Part shown: piece after piece, positions 33,901 to 44,483 of the stretch | How the letters are laid out: each line of letters opens with the position of its first letter | How positions within the stretch are numbered: the first letter of the stretch is position 1 | Source: Aselliscus stoliczkanus | Taxonomy: Eukaryota > Chordata > Mammalia > Chiroptera > Hipposideridae | Assembly (NCBI GenBank): GCA_033961575.1 | Contig: CM066727.1 | Coordinates: 122,872,434 to 122,936,433, forward strand | Direction of reading: 5' to 3' | Length of the DNA: 64,000 nt | Made by a program: the position numbers and the translations under genes | The notes under the pieces: generated by a model | What the model saw: only the letters and a program-made list of their open reading frames with translations | What the model was told of the DNA's origin: nothing | The model's database searches: none

Positions 33901-36900
33901 AGAATAAAAAAGATCGAACGATCAAGAAGAAAACGTGGATTGGTGAGCTGAATACATCCACAAGTAGAGAAATCTAAGAAGCAAGACACCAGTTCAGAAG
34001 CAAACTGGAGAGACAATACATTTTAATTCTAACCAAGTTCTTTTAGTCTTCACTGACCTCTTGCTATGTGATCCATTGAAGAGCGGTGCTCTCCCTTAGA
34101 AAATTGCTCCCAAATGTTATTGGTTTACTGATTCTGACAATCAAGACTGGCTTATCTAAAATATAATCAATATTAGGTTGAAGTTTGATTATGAGGTCTG
34201 ATTCTACAGAGGTGATCCCAAAAGGTGACAAATTTTCTACATACCATAACATTTAATTGTATTAAATTGTACTGCTAAATCGATGATTCCTATAACTGAA
34301 TTAAAATCATTTACTACATTAAGCAATTCTTATTTTTCTGGGTGCCACAACCCTAACAAATGAAAAACACCAAACAGTAGACTTTTACATTACACTCGAG
34401 GCTTGTAAAGAGTGATATAATATAACTCCAGGGGTTTGGAGCAGGCACTATAATGAGAGCTTATTATTGGGCTCTAATTTTGAATGGACCTTGGGTTTTC
34501 CTTTTTAAGTAGAAGCTTGTATTATAGGACAAAGAGTTTTCTCCCTTGTGACGGAAAGCTAAGAATAACTGTTCTTTATGAGTCATGCAAACACATTCCA
34601 GAAAGGGCTTTCTTCTATTCAGCATCTGTAACAGCTTTTCCTGTTCTTTCCCACCACCTCAGTTCAGGTAGAGCTGACAGGCAAGGGATAACGGCAGAGG
34701 TTATTTTTACTCTATTGAATTTCAATAAAGGAACAAAAAATAATTCACAAGAACAAATATTTCAGTTTTCTGTCTTCAGAGACAAACTGTGGCCAAGAGT
34801 GACCTTTGAGGACAGGAACTGGAGAATTCTTTTTTCAGCTTGTAGTTGGTGCCAATTTCTCACCAGTGGAGACAATTCTGACCCTCTGGTTGAGTCCTCA
34901 TTTCAGCATCCTTTGTGGGGAGGATCACCTGATGTTTGGAGAAAATATTTTGCCCTGGGTGGTGCTTAGTCTTCCCTGGGAAGCTCCCTGATGCTGTTGT
35001 TTTTTTCTTCACAAAAGAGTCTAAGTTGTATCATTTTAGAAAGCTGACATCTAAGGCTTGTCATATAATATGAAGACACTGTTTTCATATATTTAAAAAT
35101 CAGAAAGGAGCTTTATTTCTTTTTAACAGAATCTTAGATTTGTTTGTTAAAAATTGACCAGCAACTCTACTTCTCAACTTTTTCTTGTCATGGAAAGATT
35201 GTGTGGGGGTAGAATGATAATGATTTTTTTGATAGTATTTTTTTTTTTTTTTTTGCTGTAGAATACTCCTGTTTCTGTATTGGGGGCGGGCAGGGGGAAG
35301 GTTAGCCATGGTGGGATCTTGGGTACTTATCTTAAACATAGAACTATGGACAGTGGAGAAGCAAAGCCTGATTTCACACTACCCACAAGTTCTCTTTGTT
35401 CTTTTGACTTTCTGCAGCACACAGACTGGGTACAACACTGCACCTGTGCAGTTCAGAAGAATGATTTGCCTTCTTCTCCTTGCTAAAATCTGGGAAGTAA
35501 AAAAAAAGAGCGATGGTATGCATGTATATGCGTTATAAATAAAAAAGAAATATGTTCAAAGGAACCAGCTCCTAACCTTTTTCATTTATGCTAGATTTTT
35601 TTTCATTGCCAAGTTTTCTCCACAGAATGGCAACTGTGCTGTATTGTAAGAGCTCTCATGGAGTGGTTAATATTTGTCGAATGAATGAGCATCACTCTAA
35701 AAAAAGAAACACATATCAACATAATCTCTAGCTGGATGTCTACGCTCCCTACTGGCTTGACCTCAGAGTGAAACACATAAATAATCTGGCTAGGGTAGAG
35801 TTTCTCACACCAACCCAGCCAACCTGCAAGCTTCAGGCATCTACCCCACAACATAAGTGACAACAGCTGCTTAATGAATCCTCAAATTAGAGATTTTTCC
35901 CCCCTTTATAGCTCAGCATGGTGAAGCTAATGGAGGGCAAAATTTACAAAAATAATTAAAATGGTGCTAGCTTATCAAGAAAGAGAAGGGGCCCTGACTA
36001 ACAAAGACTTGAAGGACTAGCAGCTGCAGATGCCAATTTGAGGAGACAACCTTTCTCTCCTTGAGAAGTGGGGTTGTTGTTTAGCACCAGGCCTTCCACG
36101 AATAAAAACCCTTCAGGCCTGGAAAGTGTGCCAAACACAGGAAGGGGCCTGCCATGGCGGTTATACTGGTTACCACGACATTCTAACTGGTTCCAGTTCT
36201 CTTTGTTTTGTTCTCCTGCTGCAAAGCAACAGAAGGAATGGGAATATGCCTGCAGGGCTTTTGATGGCATGCATCGAGTTTTTTCTCAGAATTTAGATCT
36301 GTTGCCATCTGCATCAAAATAACATTTTTTTTTTTTTACATTGGGTTTGAGTGCCTTCAATTCGCATAAACAATTCACATGAATTGTTTAATGTCGCTTT
36401 TTCACCTCCCCCAACTACCCCATGTTTTTCGACTCAATACATATTGTCTTTGAATCCTTTGTTCTTTTTACATTGTATCCACGTGTCCACTCCTTCCCTC
36501 TTCATCCTTACGTCCAGGAGAAAGTACAAAAATAATTTTTTGTCAATTATGAAATCATTAGATTATTGTTAGGCATAGTTTATCTAGACAGAACTCTCTT
36601 ACATTCTCTCCCAATTTCCAGAACTATGAAATTTGAAAAGTGAAGTGTTTCATTGTTCCTTTCACCTTGCATTTCCCCATTATAAACTTGGGGAAATGTT
36701 GCTTTTGAAGAAAATAACCAGTCCTGAAAGATAATTTTTAAAAAGTCATGAAAGGAGTAATTTTAAAACCAGAAACATGCAATTCTTCATTGTCACAGGA
36801 GGTTATTATCTTGTTTAGAAATTCTTACTAACCTAGTCATCTAGTCTGCTCAATTATTAATTATTGTTTTGTTAAACCAGCTATTCGACCTTTTATAACA

Positions 36901-37114
36901 CCTAGAAGAGATAGCATCTCAAATGCAGATAAATTTTCAGGCCCCGAGGAAGTTACTGACTTGTGAAGAAATTTTTTTTTCACTTGGCTTTTCATGATTC
37001 CTACAGTTTTAGGTTGGCTCTTGCATCAGTCTGGGCAGCCTTATTGTCTAAGCACTGCCTGAATAGTGAGCAAGATAAAGGGGTATATTTTGGATACAGA
37101 ATGTACCCAGCTAT
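33901..37114. other. Largest unique stretch; one 161-codon open frame
   Basis: I recognise no repeats other than poly-T tracts near 35240-35258 and 36325-36338. A plus-strand frame at 34484-34969 (161 codons, starts MDLGFSFL) is the longest outside repeats. Its ATG has T at -3 and G at +4 (weak context), and no domain, signal peptide or membrane segment is evident. Two further overlapping frames of 84 and 90 codons on opposite strands lie at 35998-36322. I do not call a gene. Confidence 0.4.
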
Positions 37115-37240
37115 CACCATCAACAGTATAGTTTCACCTCTGTGCAACAGCTGTTTATTGAGCATACACTGAGCCCCACTAAGGCCCTAGAATAAATAAA
37201 AGCGGAGCTTACCTTCAACAACTAGTTATGTTAAAACATG
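37115..37240 (-). mobile_element. LINE/L2 or MIR-type fragment, antisense
   Basis: ACAGCTGTTTATTGAGCATACACTGAG and GGCCCTAGAATAAATAAAAGCGGAGCTTACC resemble the antisense L2 3' end. Confidence 0.5.
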
Positions 37241-37930
37241 ATAAGCATTTATACCAGTTTCAGTTGCAAGTGACAGTAAATGCAAAGTAACTTACACCAG
37301 AAAAAAATGTATCGATAAATAAATGAAAAGTACATGGACAGGGCTGGCAAGAGTCATGGACAGACTCAAGGGCTCAAATAATGTTAGATTTATTGCATTA
37401 TTAGCTCTTTTACCCTCTGCGAGTTGACTTCCTTCCCAGATTAACAGGATGGCAAATGGTTCTAGAAGCTGTCCATATTACATCCTATTGTGTAGAAAAG
37501 AGATAATATTTCTAATTGGTAATGCCTGCAAAAATCTGGGAATTCCCTCTGATGGAAACAATTTGTCCAAGTTCCTTTTGTAAACTGAACAAGGGAACCC
37601 TAGTAGAGGGATTATGTTGATTGATGAAGTTGGGTCACAGGACCAGTGAAAGAAATTCAGATTTCTGACTGGTCATGCCTGGGTCACACGCCCAGAAAGA
37701 CCACTCATTGATCTAATTGGCCAGGCCTGAGTCATGTGCCCCAGAAAGGAAATTCAGTGCTCCAATTAACAGGCCTGGGTAACATTCCCAGAAAGGGAAT
37801 TCTGTGCTTTGACTGGCCAGACTTGAGTCATATGTTTCACCTCTGATATTAGGGGTAGAGGCCAACCCTCTGGACTGAGCATTGGGGAAAATTATTCCCC
37901 AAAGGAAATTAATAATACTTATCAGAAGAG
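37241..37930. mobile_element. Ancient mammalian interspersed repeat with internal tandem array
   Basis: CAGTTGCAAGTGACAGTAAATGC, then GGACAGGGCTGGCAAGAGTC, CAAGGGCTCAAATAATGTTAG and later GGTCATGCCTGGGTCACACG are recognisable as a mammal-wide repeat whose family I cannot name. See the tandem units at 37640-37840. Confidence 0.5.
37640..37840. repeat. Degenerate ~48-bp tandem repeat
   Basis: CAGAAAG recurs at 37693, 37742 and 37789 (periods 49 and 47). Each lies after a unit of the form ACTGGCCAGGCCTGAGTCA-TGTGCC. About three to four diverged units. Confidence 0.75.
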
Positions 37931-37984
37931 AGAAGAATGAATAAAAACATATATACTTACAGTGTTATACTGGGTACTTAAAAG

Positions 37985-38225
37985 GCATAATTCAGTACTT
38001 ACTATGTTCTGGACATAATATTAAGCACTTACATGCTTCACTCGTTTAAATTGTCTCTCACTCAACTTTATGAGGTACAATTATGATTTACATTTTATGT
38101 TTACAGAGCAAAATTTTCAGAAATTAAGTAGCCTGCCTTAGGTCACAGAGTTACAAGGAGGTAGAACAAGGATTTGCGCTGCAATGTCTGATTTTGGAGA
38201 CTGCACTCTGAAGCACTATCATATA
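37985..38225 (+). mobile_element. MIR SINE
   Basis: TACTTACTATGTTCTGGACATA, AAGCACTTACATGCTTCACTCG, TTTATGAGGTACAATTATG and CTTAGGTCACAGAGTTACAAGGAGG are in MIR order. A second shorter MIR piece seems to follow at about 38255-38370. Confidence 0.8.
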
Positions 38226-38436
38226 TCATTGCTTAAAAGGACAGTGACAACAATCACAATAGCTAATTCTCAAGGGACACTTACTGTGCAAAGGGCTTTG
38301 TATGGATTATGAGCAAAATGCTACATTCACACCAAGTATTGAAGCTTATCTTCCTATTGTAGAAAGTCTTTACAGAGATAAACAAGTGAACACAAGACTA
38401 ACCTGGAAGTGACGTAAGGCCAAGGAAGTAGTTTGC

Positions 38437-38460
38437 GGTGGTGGTGGTTGTGGTAGTGGT
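38437..38460. repeat. (GGT)n simple repeat
   Basis: GGTGGTGGTGGTTGTGGTAG-like run. The minus-strand open frame across it is a by-product. Confidence 0.85.
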
Positions 38461-38833
38461 AGGCCTTGGGGAAGCTATTCTCAGTAACAGAAAAATATAA
38501 ATGTTTGTAGGCTGAGAAGAGGTGAAGAGAGGCAGCAATTGATAATACAAAAGAAAACAGGAATTGTTTATACAGCAGAATTTCAGAAGCAGTGGGAGAG
38601 AATGGGATTCAGAGCTTTGATGAAGGCTTTGGCCTTGAACAAGAGGGACACCTTTTCTTCTAAGATGGAAAGGAAGGAAGAATGGGACAAAGGGAAATGA
38701 TAGCTTCTTTATAAAAGAAAACACATCTCTTCATATCTGTGTTAAGGCTGCCCAACCCTTTACATGGGATAAATGGAATAGTATCTTCTGCTTTTATTTC
38801 ATTTTCCTCAAGTTTGAGAGTCTCTTGATAGTA
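38461..38833. other. Unclassified DNA
   Basis: No gene or clear repeat recognised; includes the left target duplication of the small L1 insertion. Confidence 0.4.
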
Positions 38834-38880
38834 TACCTGAAACTAATAAATAAATAAATTCCACCTCGATTAACAAAAAA
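38834..38880 (+). mobile_element. 47-bp LINE-1 3'-end insertion with 17-bp target duplication
   Basis: TACCTGAAACTAATAAATAA through to an A run is the very end of an L1 3' UTR. It is flanked by AGAGTCTCTTGATAGTA at 38817-38833 and 38881-38897, a perfect duplication. It is an extremely 5'-truncated insertion. Confidence 0.88.
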
Positions 38881-38897
38881 AGAGTCTCTTGATAGTA

Positions 38898-39567
38898 CCA
38901 AATTATCAGGTTTTTGGGTAGCTTTACATAGCATTTTCAAGGTAGTTATCATGTTCCATTATGGAATTCTTGTCAAATTTGCTTTCCTTATTTTTTATTA
39001 ACTTTGATTAGGTATGTTAAAGGTGTTTTCTCTGTCATTCTGGTGTTTTTACGATACATGGCCACAAAGAACTAGTTTCACAATTTATTACAGAATAATG
39101 TGTAATTTGTTATGCCCAGAACTTATGTGCATAAATTAACATACATAAATAGGCAAATAGTATGTTTCCAAGAAAGAGATAGAAGAAGCTAACTAATTAG
39201 GTACAATTTGCAATGTAGATAAATTGGCTCCTGGAAGTGACAACCCATTACTTTATAGTTAATTGACTTAGATCTTTTTAAAATTAATTAGTTAAGATGT
39301 ACAGCTGGGCAGAAATCGATGCACAAGGCTTTGGTACTCCCATCAGAAATCAAGGTCAAGCAAGTGAATATGTCTATTCTACCTTTCACCTGTCTGTTCA
39401 GCAGTAATTCAACCAGCCAATTATTGCTAAAATGCTCCCTAATTGTCTTCTCCAAGTCCTGTTGTATCTTCCAGTAAATACCCAGATAATTGTATTTCCT
39501 AAACATTGACTTAACATACTATACATAGCTCTATTGTTCTGTATATGTATGCACGTGTGCACGCACA
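38898..39567. other. Unique AT-rich DNA
   Basis: No gene or repeat recognised. Confidence 0.45.
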
Positions 39568-39568
39568 C

Positions 39569-39588
39569 AGACACACACACACACACAC
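39569..39588. repeat. (AC)n microsatellite
   Basis: AC run abutting the left end of the Tc1/mariner-type copy B. Confidence 0.92.
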
Positions 39589-39799
39589 AGTGCCAAAAAA
39601 ATGTATATACATTTTAAGAAAGGAAAACTGTATTAAAATTGTAATTTCAATATGTACCAATAGCAAAAGATGAATACAAGTCATGTTTGACTTCTGCAAT
39701 TACAAGAGGTGCTCAAAGTGGTTACCATCAGCGTCCAGACACTTCTGATTATGACGAACTACTGCTTCAGCAATGTTGACCTAATTTTTTTGGCACGCT

Positions 39800-39802
<3 letters not shown>
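39588..39802 (-). mobile_element. Tc1/mariner-type non-autonomous element (copy B)
   Basis: Left end CAGTGCCAAAAAAATGTATA and right end TTTTTTTGGCACGCTCAG are inverted repeats. The minus strand carries the same C-terminal transposase remnant as copy A. It is flanked by AC at left and GT at right. Confidence 0.83.

Positions 39803-39841
<39 letters not shown>
39803..39841. repeat. (GT)n microsatellite
   Basis: GT run directly at the right end of copy B, then TATATAT-rich DNA. Confidence 0.95.
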
Positions 39842-39843
<2 letters not shown>

Positions 39844-39985
39844 TTGTATATATATATATTCGTATATTTGTATATACAAATATATGTATATTTGAATGTA
39901 TTACATGCCAGGTCCTGATGAGCCACTTATATACTTTATTTCATTTTCCCTCACAGGATCCCTATGAATTAAGTTTTAAATAGGT

Positions 39986-40235
39986 GGCGTAATGTAATGG
40001 GGAAAGGCAAGATTCAAAAGTTTAACCTCCTAGATTTAGATTCCCGCCTTGTTACGAAATGCTGTATGACATTGGACAAATTATTGACCTCTCAGTCTCT
40101 CAGTTTCATTATCAGTAAGATGGTGATAATAGTACCTTCTAGTAAGTATATATGGATTGAATTTGTTAATATGCATAAAGTATTTAGAATAAAATAAGGC
40201 TGTTATATATTGTTATCGTTACTTTTTCCCATCAC
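39986..40235 (-). mobile_element. MIR SINE, antisense
   Basis: GATTCCCGCCTTGTTACG, GTATGACATTGGACAAATTATTGACC, TCAGTTTCATTATCAGTAAGATGG and AATAGTACCTTCTAG are the antisense MIR sequence. A sense MIR scrap may precede it at 39915-39975. Confidence 0.82.
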
Positions 40236-40242
40236 CCCTGCC

Positions 40243-40314
40243 AATAATGATAATATGTACATTTTTGAGCACTTAGTCTCTTTTAAATATTTTACATATA
40301 TTAAATGACTTAAT
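40243..40314 (+). mobile_element. MIR SINE, left part, split by LTR
   Basis: GATAATATGTACATTTTTGAGCACTTAG and ATTAAATGACTTAAT form the first part of a MIR that resumes at 40828. Confidence 0.75.
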
Positions 40315-40827
40315 TAACCACAGAACCAGCTCAAAATTGTCCTATCCTGTTTAACAAGATACTGAGTTCCTTTTAAAAGACAACAGACCAAAACTGCAGG
40401 TAACACAGCTAAAGCATTTGCAGAAGAAAGAACTTTAACCTCCAGCTGCACCTGGAATCAAAGTCTTGCCTTCTCTATGGAACCAAAGGACCAGGACATA
40501 ATTGGAACTTGAACACTGGAACCCTTTCGGAAGCCAAGGGCCCATTGTCCAGTAAGATCCAGCGTTGATGGCCCTTTCTATAAACGGCCAAGTTCCAAGA
40601 TCCTCCAATGAAAACTTACCCCACCAGCACATATACATACCTGTTCCCCAGCCCCTTAAAAACCCTTAACCTAGTTCCACGAGCAAAATGGATTTGAGGT
40701 ATCATTAGGTTTCCCATATTCTTGGTTGACACTTCTCAATCAATAAAACTTTCCTTACTCTAAACTATGACATTTTGAATTTTGGCCTTTCGAAGCATTG
40801 GACACACGAATTTGGGTTTTGGTAACA
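40315..40827 (+). mobile_element. Solo LTR with TTAAT target duplication
   Basis: The 513-bp insert interrupts a MIR. It starts TAACCACAGAACC (the first dinucleotide may be a mutated TG) and ends GGTAACA. TTAAT is repeated at 40310-40314 and 40828-40832. An AATAAA signal is at about 40741 (CAATCAATAAAACTTTCC). No coding frame. It is the LTR of a retrovirus-like element; family not assigned. Confidence 0.75.
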
Positions 40828-41015
40828 TTAATCCTCCCCCAAAATCCCCTGGGGTAGATATGACATAAATTAAATGAATCCCCATTTTACAGATAAAGGA
40901 ACTGAAGCAAAGAGAAGACTGATAACTTGCCTAACATCGCCTAATAACTAGTAGAAAAACCAGGATTTACTTTCAGAGTCTAGCCTCAAACCTCATGCTT
41001 TTAACTAGTCTGCTG
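40828..41015 (+). mobile_element. MIR SINE, right part
   Basis: TTAATCCTCCCCC, CCCCATTTTACAGATAAAGGAACTG, GATAACTTGCCTAACATCGCC and CATGCTTTTAACTAGTCTGCTG continue the MIR started at 40243. Confidence 0.85.
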
Positions 41016-41309
41016 TAGCTGTCACATTTTCCCAGCATTGTCTGTACTCCAAACACACTAAATGAATTGCAATTCTCAGAAGGCAAAGGGTTCTTTTATG
41101 ACTCATTACATGAGCTTTTGGCTTAGAATGCTATGCTTCTCTTGCCAACTTGTTGAATACCTACTCAACCTTAAATATTCAATACAAACAAAATCACCTC
41201 TTCTGAAAAGCCTTCATAAATGGAGTTTTATGCGTCTTCCTTATGGGACTGCAGAATCCTACTCTTATATACTATGCTTATAACATTCTTCTAATATGTC
41301 AATCTGATA

Positions 41310-41640
41310 GTCAAATAATCAATGAATAATTATAAGTTTATTAATGACCTATCACTGAGTCCTTTTCCTTAAGGACCTTCCATCCTAGTGGACATGAAAC
41401 CTGTGTGGGGGGGAATTAAGATAATTTCTGATGCCAAAAATGACTTTTGGAGACGATGCCATGGATTAGTATAGAAAGAACCTGGGTATGCTGCTTCACG
41501 TAGGCTGGTTGGAGCTGGGACTTGAATAATAGGAAGTAACTAGCCATGTAAAGATAAGTGTGGAGAGTATTTCAAGCACAAGGACCAGCAAGTGCAAAAG
41601 CCTCTTCGTGGCGTCAAGGTTCCTTCATGTAAAGAACAAA
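41310..41640 (-). mobile_element. Possible LINE/L2 fragment, antisense
   Basis: CCTTCCATCCTAGTGGAC and AGCACAAGGACCAGCAAGTGCAAAAGCC resemble decayed antisense L2-type DNA. Bounds uncertain. Confidence 0.4.
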
Positions 41641-41689
41641 AAGAAATAGGGCAATTAAGAATAACATTTAATGTATATATAGCCATTAT

Positions 41690-41825
41690 TTATTTACATG
41701 TTTATCTTCCTACCTAAATAGTGAATCCTTTAGAGTTCAAACTATGTCCCACTCATCTTTGAACTCCTACTGTTTAGCATATTTCCTGGATGGTGGGTTT
41801 TTTTGGCTAATTGGCTGAATAAATC
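41690..41825 (+). mobile_element. LINE/L2 3'-end fragment
   Basis: TTTATCTTCCTACCTAAATAGTGAATCC, TTAGAGTTCAAACTATGTCCCACTC and GGCTGAATAAATCA follow the L2 3' end. Confidence 0.7.
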
Positions 41826-42777
41826 ACTGTCACAAGTGACATGCTATGGGAGATATCTTATTTCTTTTTGCTTTCTTCTTCCTCTTGCCTTTTCCATATG
41901 TATTATTCTTCTGAAATGATTTCCATGAATCTCTTTTCTCTCTAGTCCTCTCTTCACATATCTGTTTTCTTTTGGTCCTACCTTCTCCCACATCTATTTC
42001 TCCTATCCCTTGATCATCTTTTTTTTTTTTTGCCCCAGGTAATTCCCTTCTAAACTACAGAGATCTAGCAGTAGGTATAGTTAGAAAGGAATTAAAGCTG
42101 CTCATACATCTTTGAACCTCCTTTGACTCTGAACCCTTTTTCATAGACCCTGAAGAATTCCTTACATTTTGGGGTCAACCACAAAGCTGAAAACATAACC
42201 CAATCCTGAGATCCTTTTTTTTCCCTCCCACAAATAAATGCAAGCTGGTTTTCTTTTAAGCCATTGTTCTGGAGGCTGCCTTTAGAAGAGGGAAGAATAA
42301 GGTGAGCAACCTTGGTGTTTCCCCCGCCCACCTAGGGAGAAGTTTTATGGCTTGATTGCTCTTAGAGATTGAAGTTAAAGAAGTTTAAAAAAGGCAAAAA
42401 GGAAAGACCAATTTTAATAGTTTAACTCTAAAGCATTCCTGGAGTTCCTTTTCTTCCATCTATAGACAAAAGAAGCAAGTCTTGTGCCTTTGTCTTGTAG
42501 GACAGCTTTCTTGTCTCCCAAGCAGTTTACACTGCTAATCAGGAGGAAAAAGAACCAAGGATGAACTCAATTCAACCTTTCCTGGGGTCTCATAGGCCAT
42601 CTCTTTCATTGCTAATAAGCTGAACCCCCAAATCTTAGATAGATAGATTTTAATCAGTTTGCCTCCGTTGTTTTTTTGTTTTGTTTTTTTGTTTTTTTTC
42701 CCCATGTGTGTCAGGGAATGGATTTCATCTATGAGGAGTTTGGAATCAATTTTGGAAATATAAGAAATCAGCTTTTT
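41826..42777. other. Unique DNA
   Basis: No gene supported. Poly-T tracts near 42020-42030 and 42668-42700. Short open frames (79 and 85 codons, minus strand) have no recognised domain. Confidence 0.45.
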
Positions 42778-42789
42778 CTTGCTTGTGAT

Positions 42790-42965
42790 CATTTTTCTTT
42801 CAAGTTGGGGAACAGTAGGTTTTTCCAGGACCCATCAGCTCCCATTCAAGTAGTTGTTTCAATCTAGCTGTGGAGGGCGCAGCTCGGTGGCCCATGCAGG
42901 GATCGAACCGGCAACCTTGATGTTATGAGCACTGTGCTCTAACAAACTGAGCTAACTGGACACCC
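42790..42965 (-). mobile_element. Composite tRNA-derived SINE, truncated
   Basis: Head antisense GAGCTAACTGGACACCCC at the right end, B box antisense GGATCGAACCGGCAACC, then GTGGAGGGCGCAGCTCGG and a tail antisense GGGGAACAGTAGG. Target duplication CTTGCTTGTGAT at 42778-42789 and 42966-42977. Confidence 0.9.
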
Positions 42966-42977
42966 CTTGCTTGTGAT

Positions 42978-43364
42978 TATTCTTGAGTTGCCAACTAGGG
43001 TGACTTAATTCCCTATCTTCTTCCTAGGTACTGTGGGGATTGCTGTATGGTCACTTTCATCCCGTAGGTGTAACACAATACAGCCCAATGATCTTTTGTT
43101 GCAAAAGAAAACCTGATGCTTTTCTAAAAGCTCTTTTTTTTCATGTTTACTTTAGTTACAAGTTGTAAAATGCCTATACTACCTTCAATTATTCTAAGAT
43201 ATTAAAGAACGTATCTTGGTGTATATATGTCTTAAATAGTAGGGTGTTTTCCAGGAATCTAAAGATGGAGAGGCAATAATGTACAGATTATATTCTTGGG
43301 CTCTGAAGTCAGCTTACCAGGTCAAATGTGTGCACCAACACTTATAATAGCAGTGCCATCTTTG
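42978..43364. other. Unclassified DNA left of the provirus
   Basis: No gene or clear repeat. Confidence 0.4.
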
Positions 43365-43368
43365 GAAA

Positions 43369-43863
43369 TGTAGGGGTCCAGAACCAGTCACCCCAAGATG
43401 TGATTCTTTGATATGTAGATTGTTTTGAGTTAAAGGCAACTTTAGCTGCAGACTCGAGAGAAATATCTACCTCTTCCTTCTTAACTACCTCGCTGAATTT
43501 AAATTAGAAGCTTTATCCATAGGAGATTATCAGAGGTAACTTTTTTTGACCTGTCTATAGGGCAGGGCAAACTTTTATTTATTAAAGGTCTGCTCTTCTT
43601 ATCATCCTGCAATGAATTTTTAAAGTCCCCGAGGCACCTTACCTCATCCCTAGCTCAGGATGTCTTATATAATTATGTTCCCTCCCTGTGTCTGAACCTC
43701 TCCTGCATGTGGGGTCCCTGAGTCTCATGTATGCAGGTTTCCCATACATATGTATGTATTAAATTTGGCTATTTTCGCTTGCTAATCTGTCTCATGTCTA
43801 TTGGACTAGTAGACCAGCCAGAAGAACCTTGAGGGTAGAGGAAAGTTTGTTCCTCCCCCCACA
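43369..43863 (+). repeat. 5' LTR of the provirus
   Basis: Begins TGTAGGGGTCCAGAACC and ends CCTCCCCCCACA. A TATATAA-like box is near 43670 and an ATTAAA polyadenylation-like signal near 43759. Over the first 61 aligned bases I count 14 differences from the 3' LTR, so the insertion is old. Confidence 0.85.
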
Positions 43864-44472
43864 GTGTGTGTTGTGAGTAGGATAAATGCACTGGCAGGAG
43901 CCCCGCACTTCCCCACAAGGCTGCTATGGATGAGGAGATCCTGGGGCATCTGACATAGGTGGGCAAAGGGTAAGAATTTTATCATGTCAACACCCTCCCA
44001 GATCTCTGACTGCAACATCCAGTGGAAGCAAAGGTAGTGAGAATTTTTTTCTCTCTTCTAAATTTAGGTTGGCAGAAGAAAATATCTGTGAAACTTGTTT
44101 CATGGGCTAATGACTCCTAGTTACTTAGTATGAGTACTCATAGTTTTTGTCAGTTTCTGTCTGGTTTCTCTCCTTTCATCTTGTTATATATCCTGAGAGC
44201 TTAGCCTTATGTTCTCTATCTGGTCATGATATGACCTGAGATCCTGGCCATATGACTATTGAGAATATTTCTCTCTGGCCTCTGTCATCTAGAAGGTGCA
44301 CTTGCCAAGGCATACCTTGTTCTCTCTCTGGTCATGACAAGCTCCCAAAGAGTTTTCTGTGTGTATGCTGTTCCTCCTAGAGATGGCTTTTATCTCTGCT
44401 GATTGGATGATGCGTATGCATCAGGCAGGTAGTTAAATAATTGTTGAGTCCAAACTTAGGGACGCATAAAAA
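43864..44472 (+). other. Provirus leader and 5' internal region, non-coding
   Basis: No primer-binding site of standard TGG form lies directly after the LTR, and no gag-like frame is open. Short minus-strand frames here are chance. Confidence 0.5.
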
Positions 44473-44483
44473 ATTCTCTTCAA

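Noticed and set aside
35998..36322. Overlapping 84- and 90-codon frames on opposite strands
   Set aside because: No domain, no splice context that stands out and mutual overlap; probably chance.
37640..37840. Regular repeats with spacers, considered as a CRISPR-like array
   Set aside because: Units are diverged and contiguous without unique spacers, in a mammalian genome; it is a degenerate tandem repeat.
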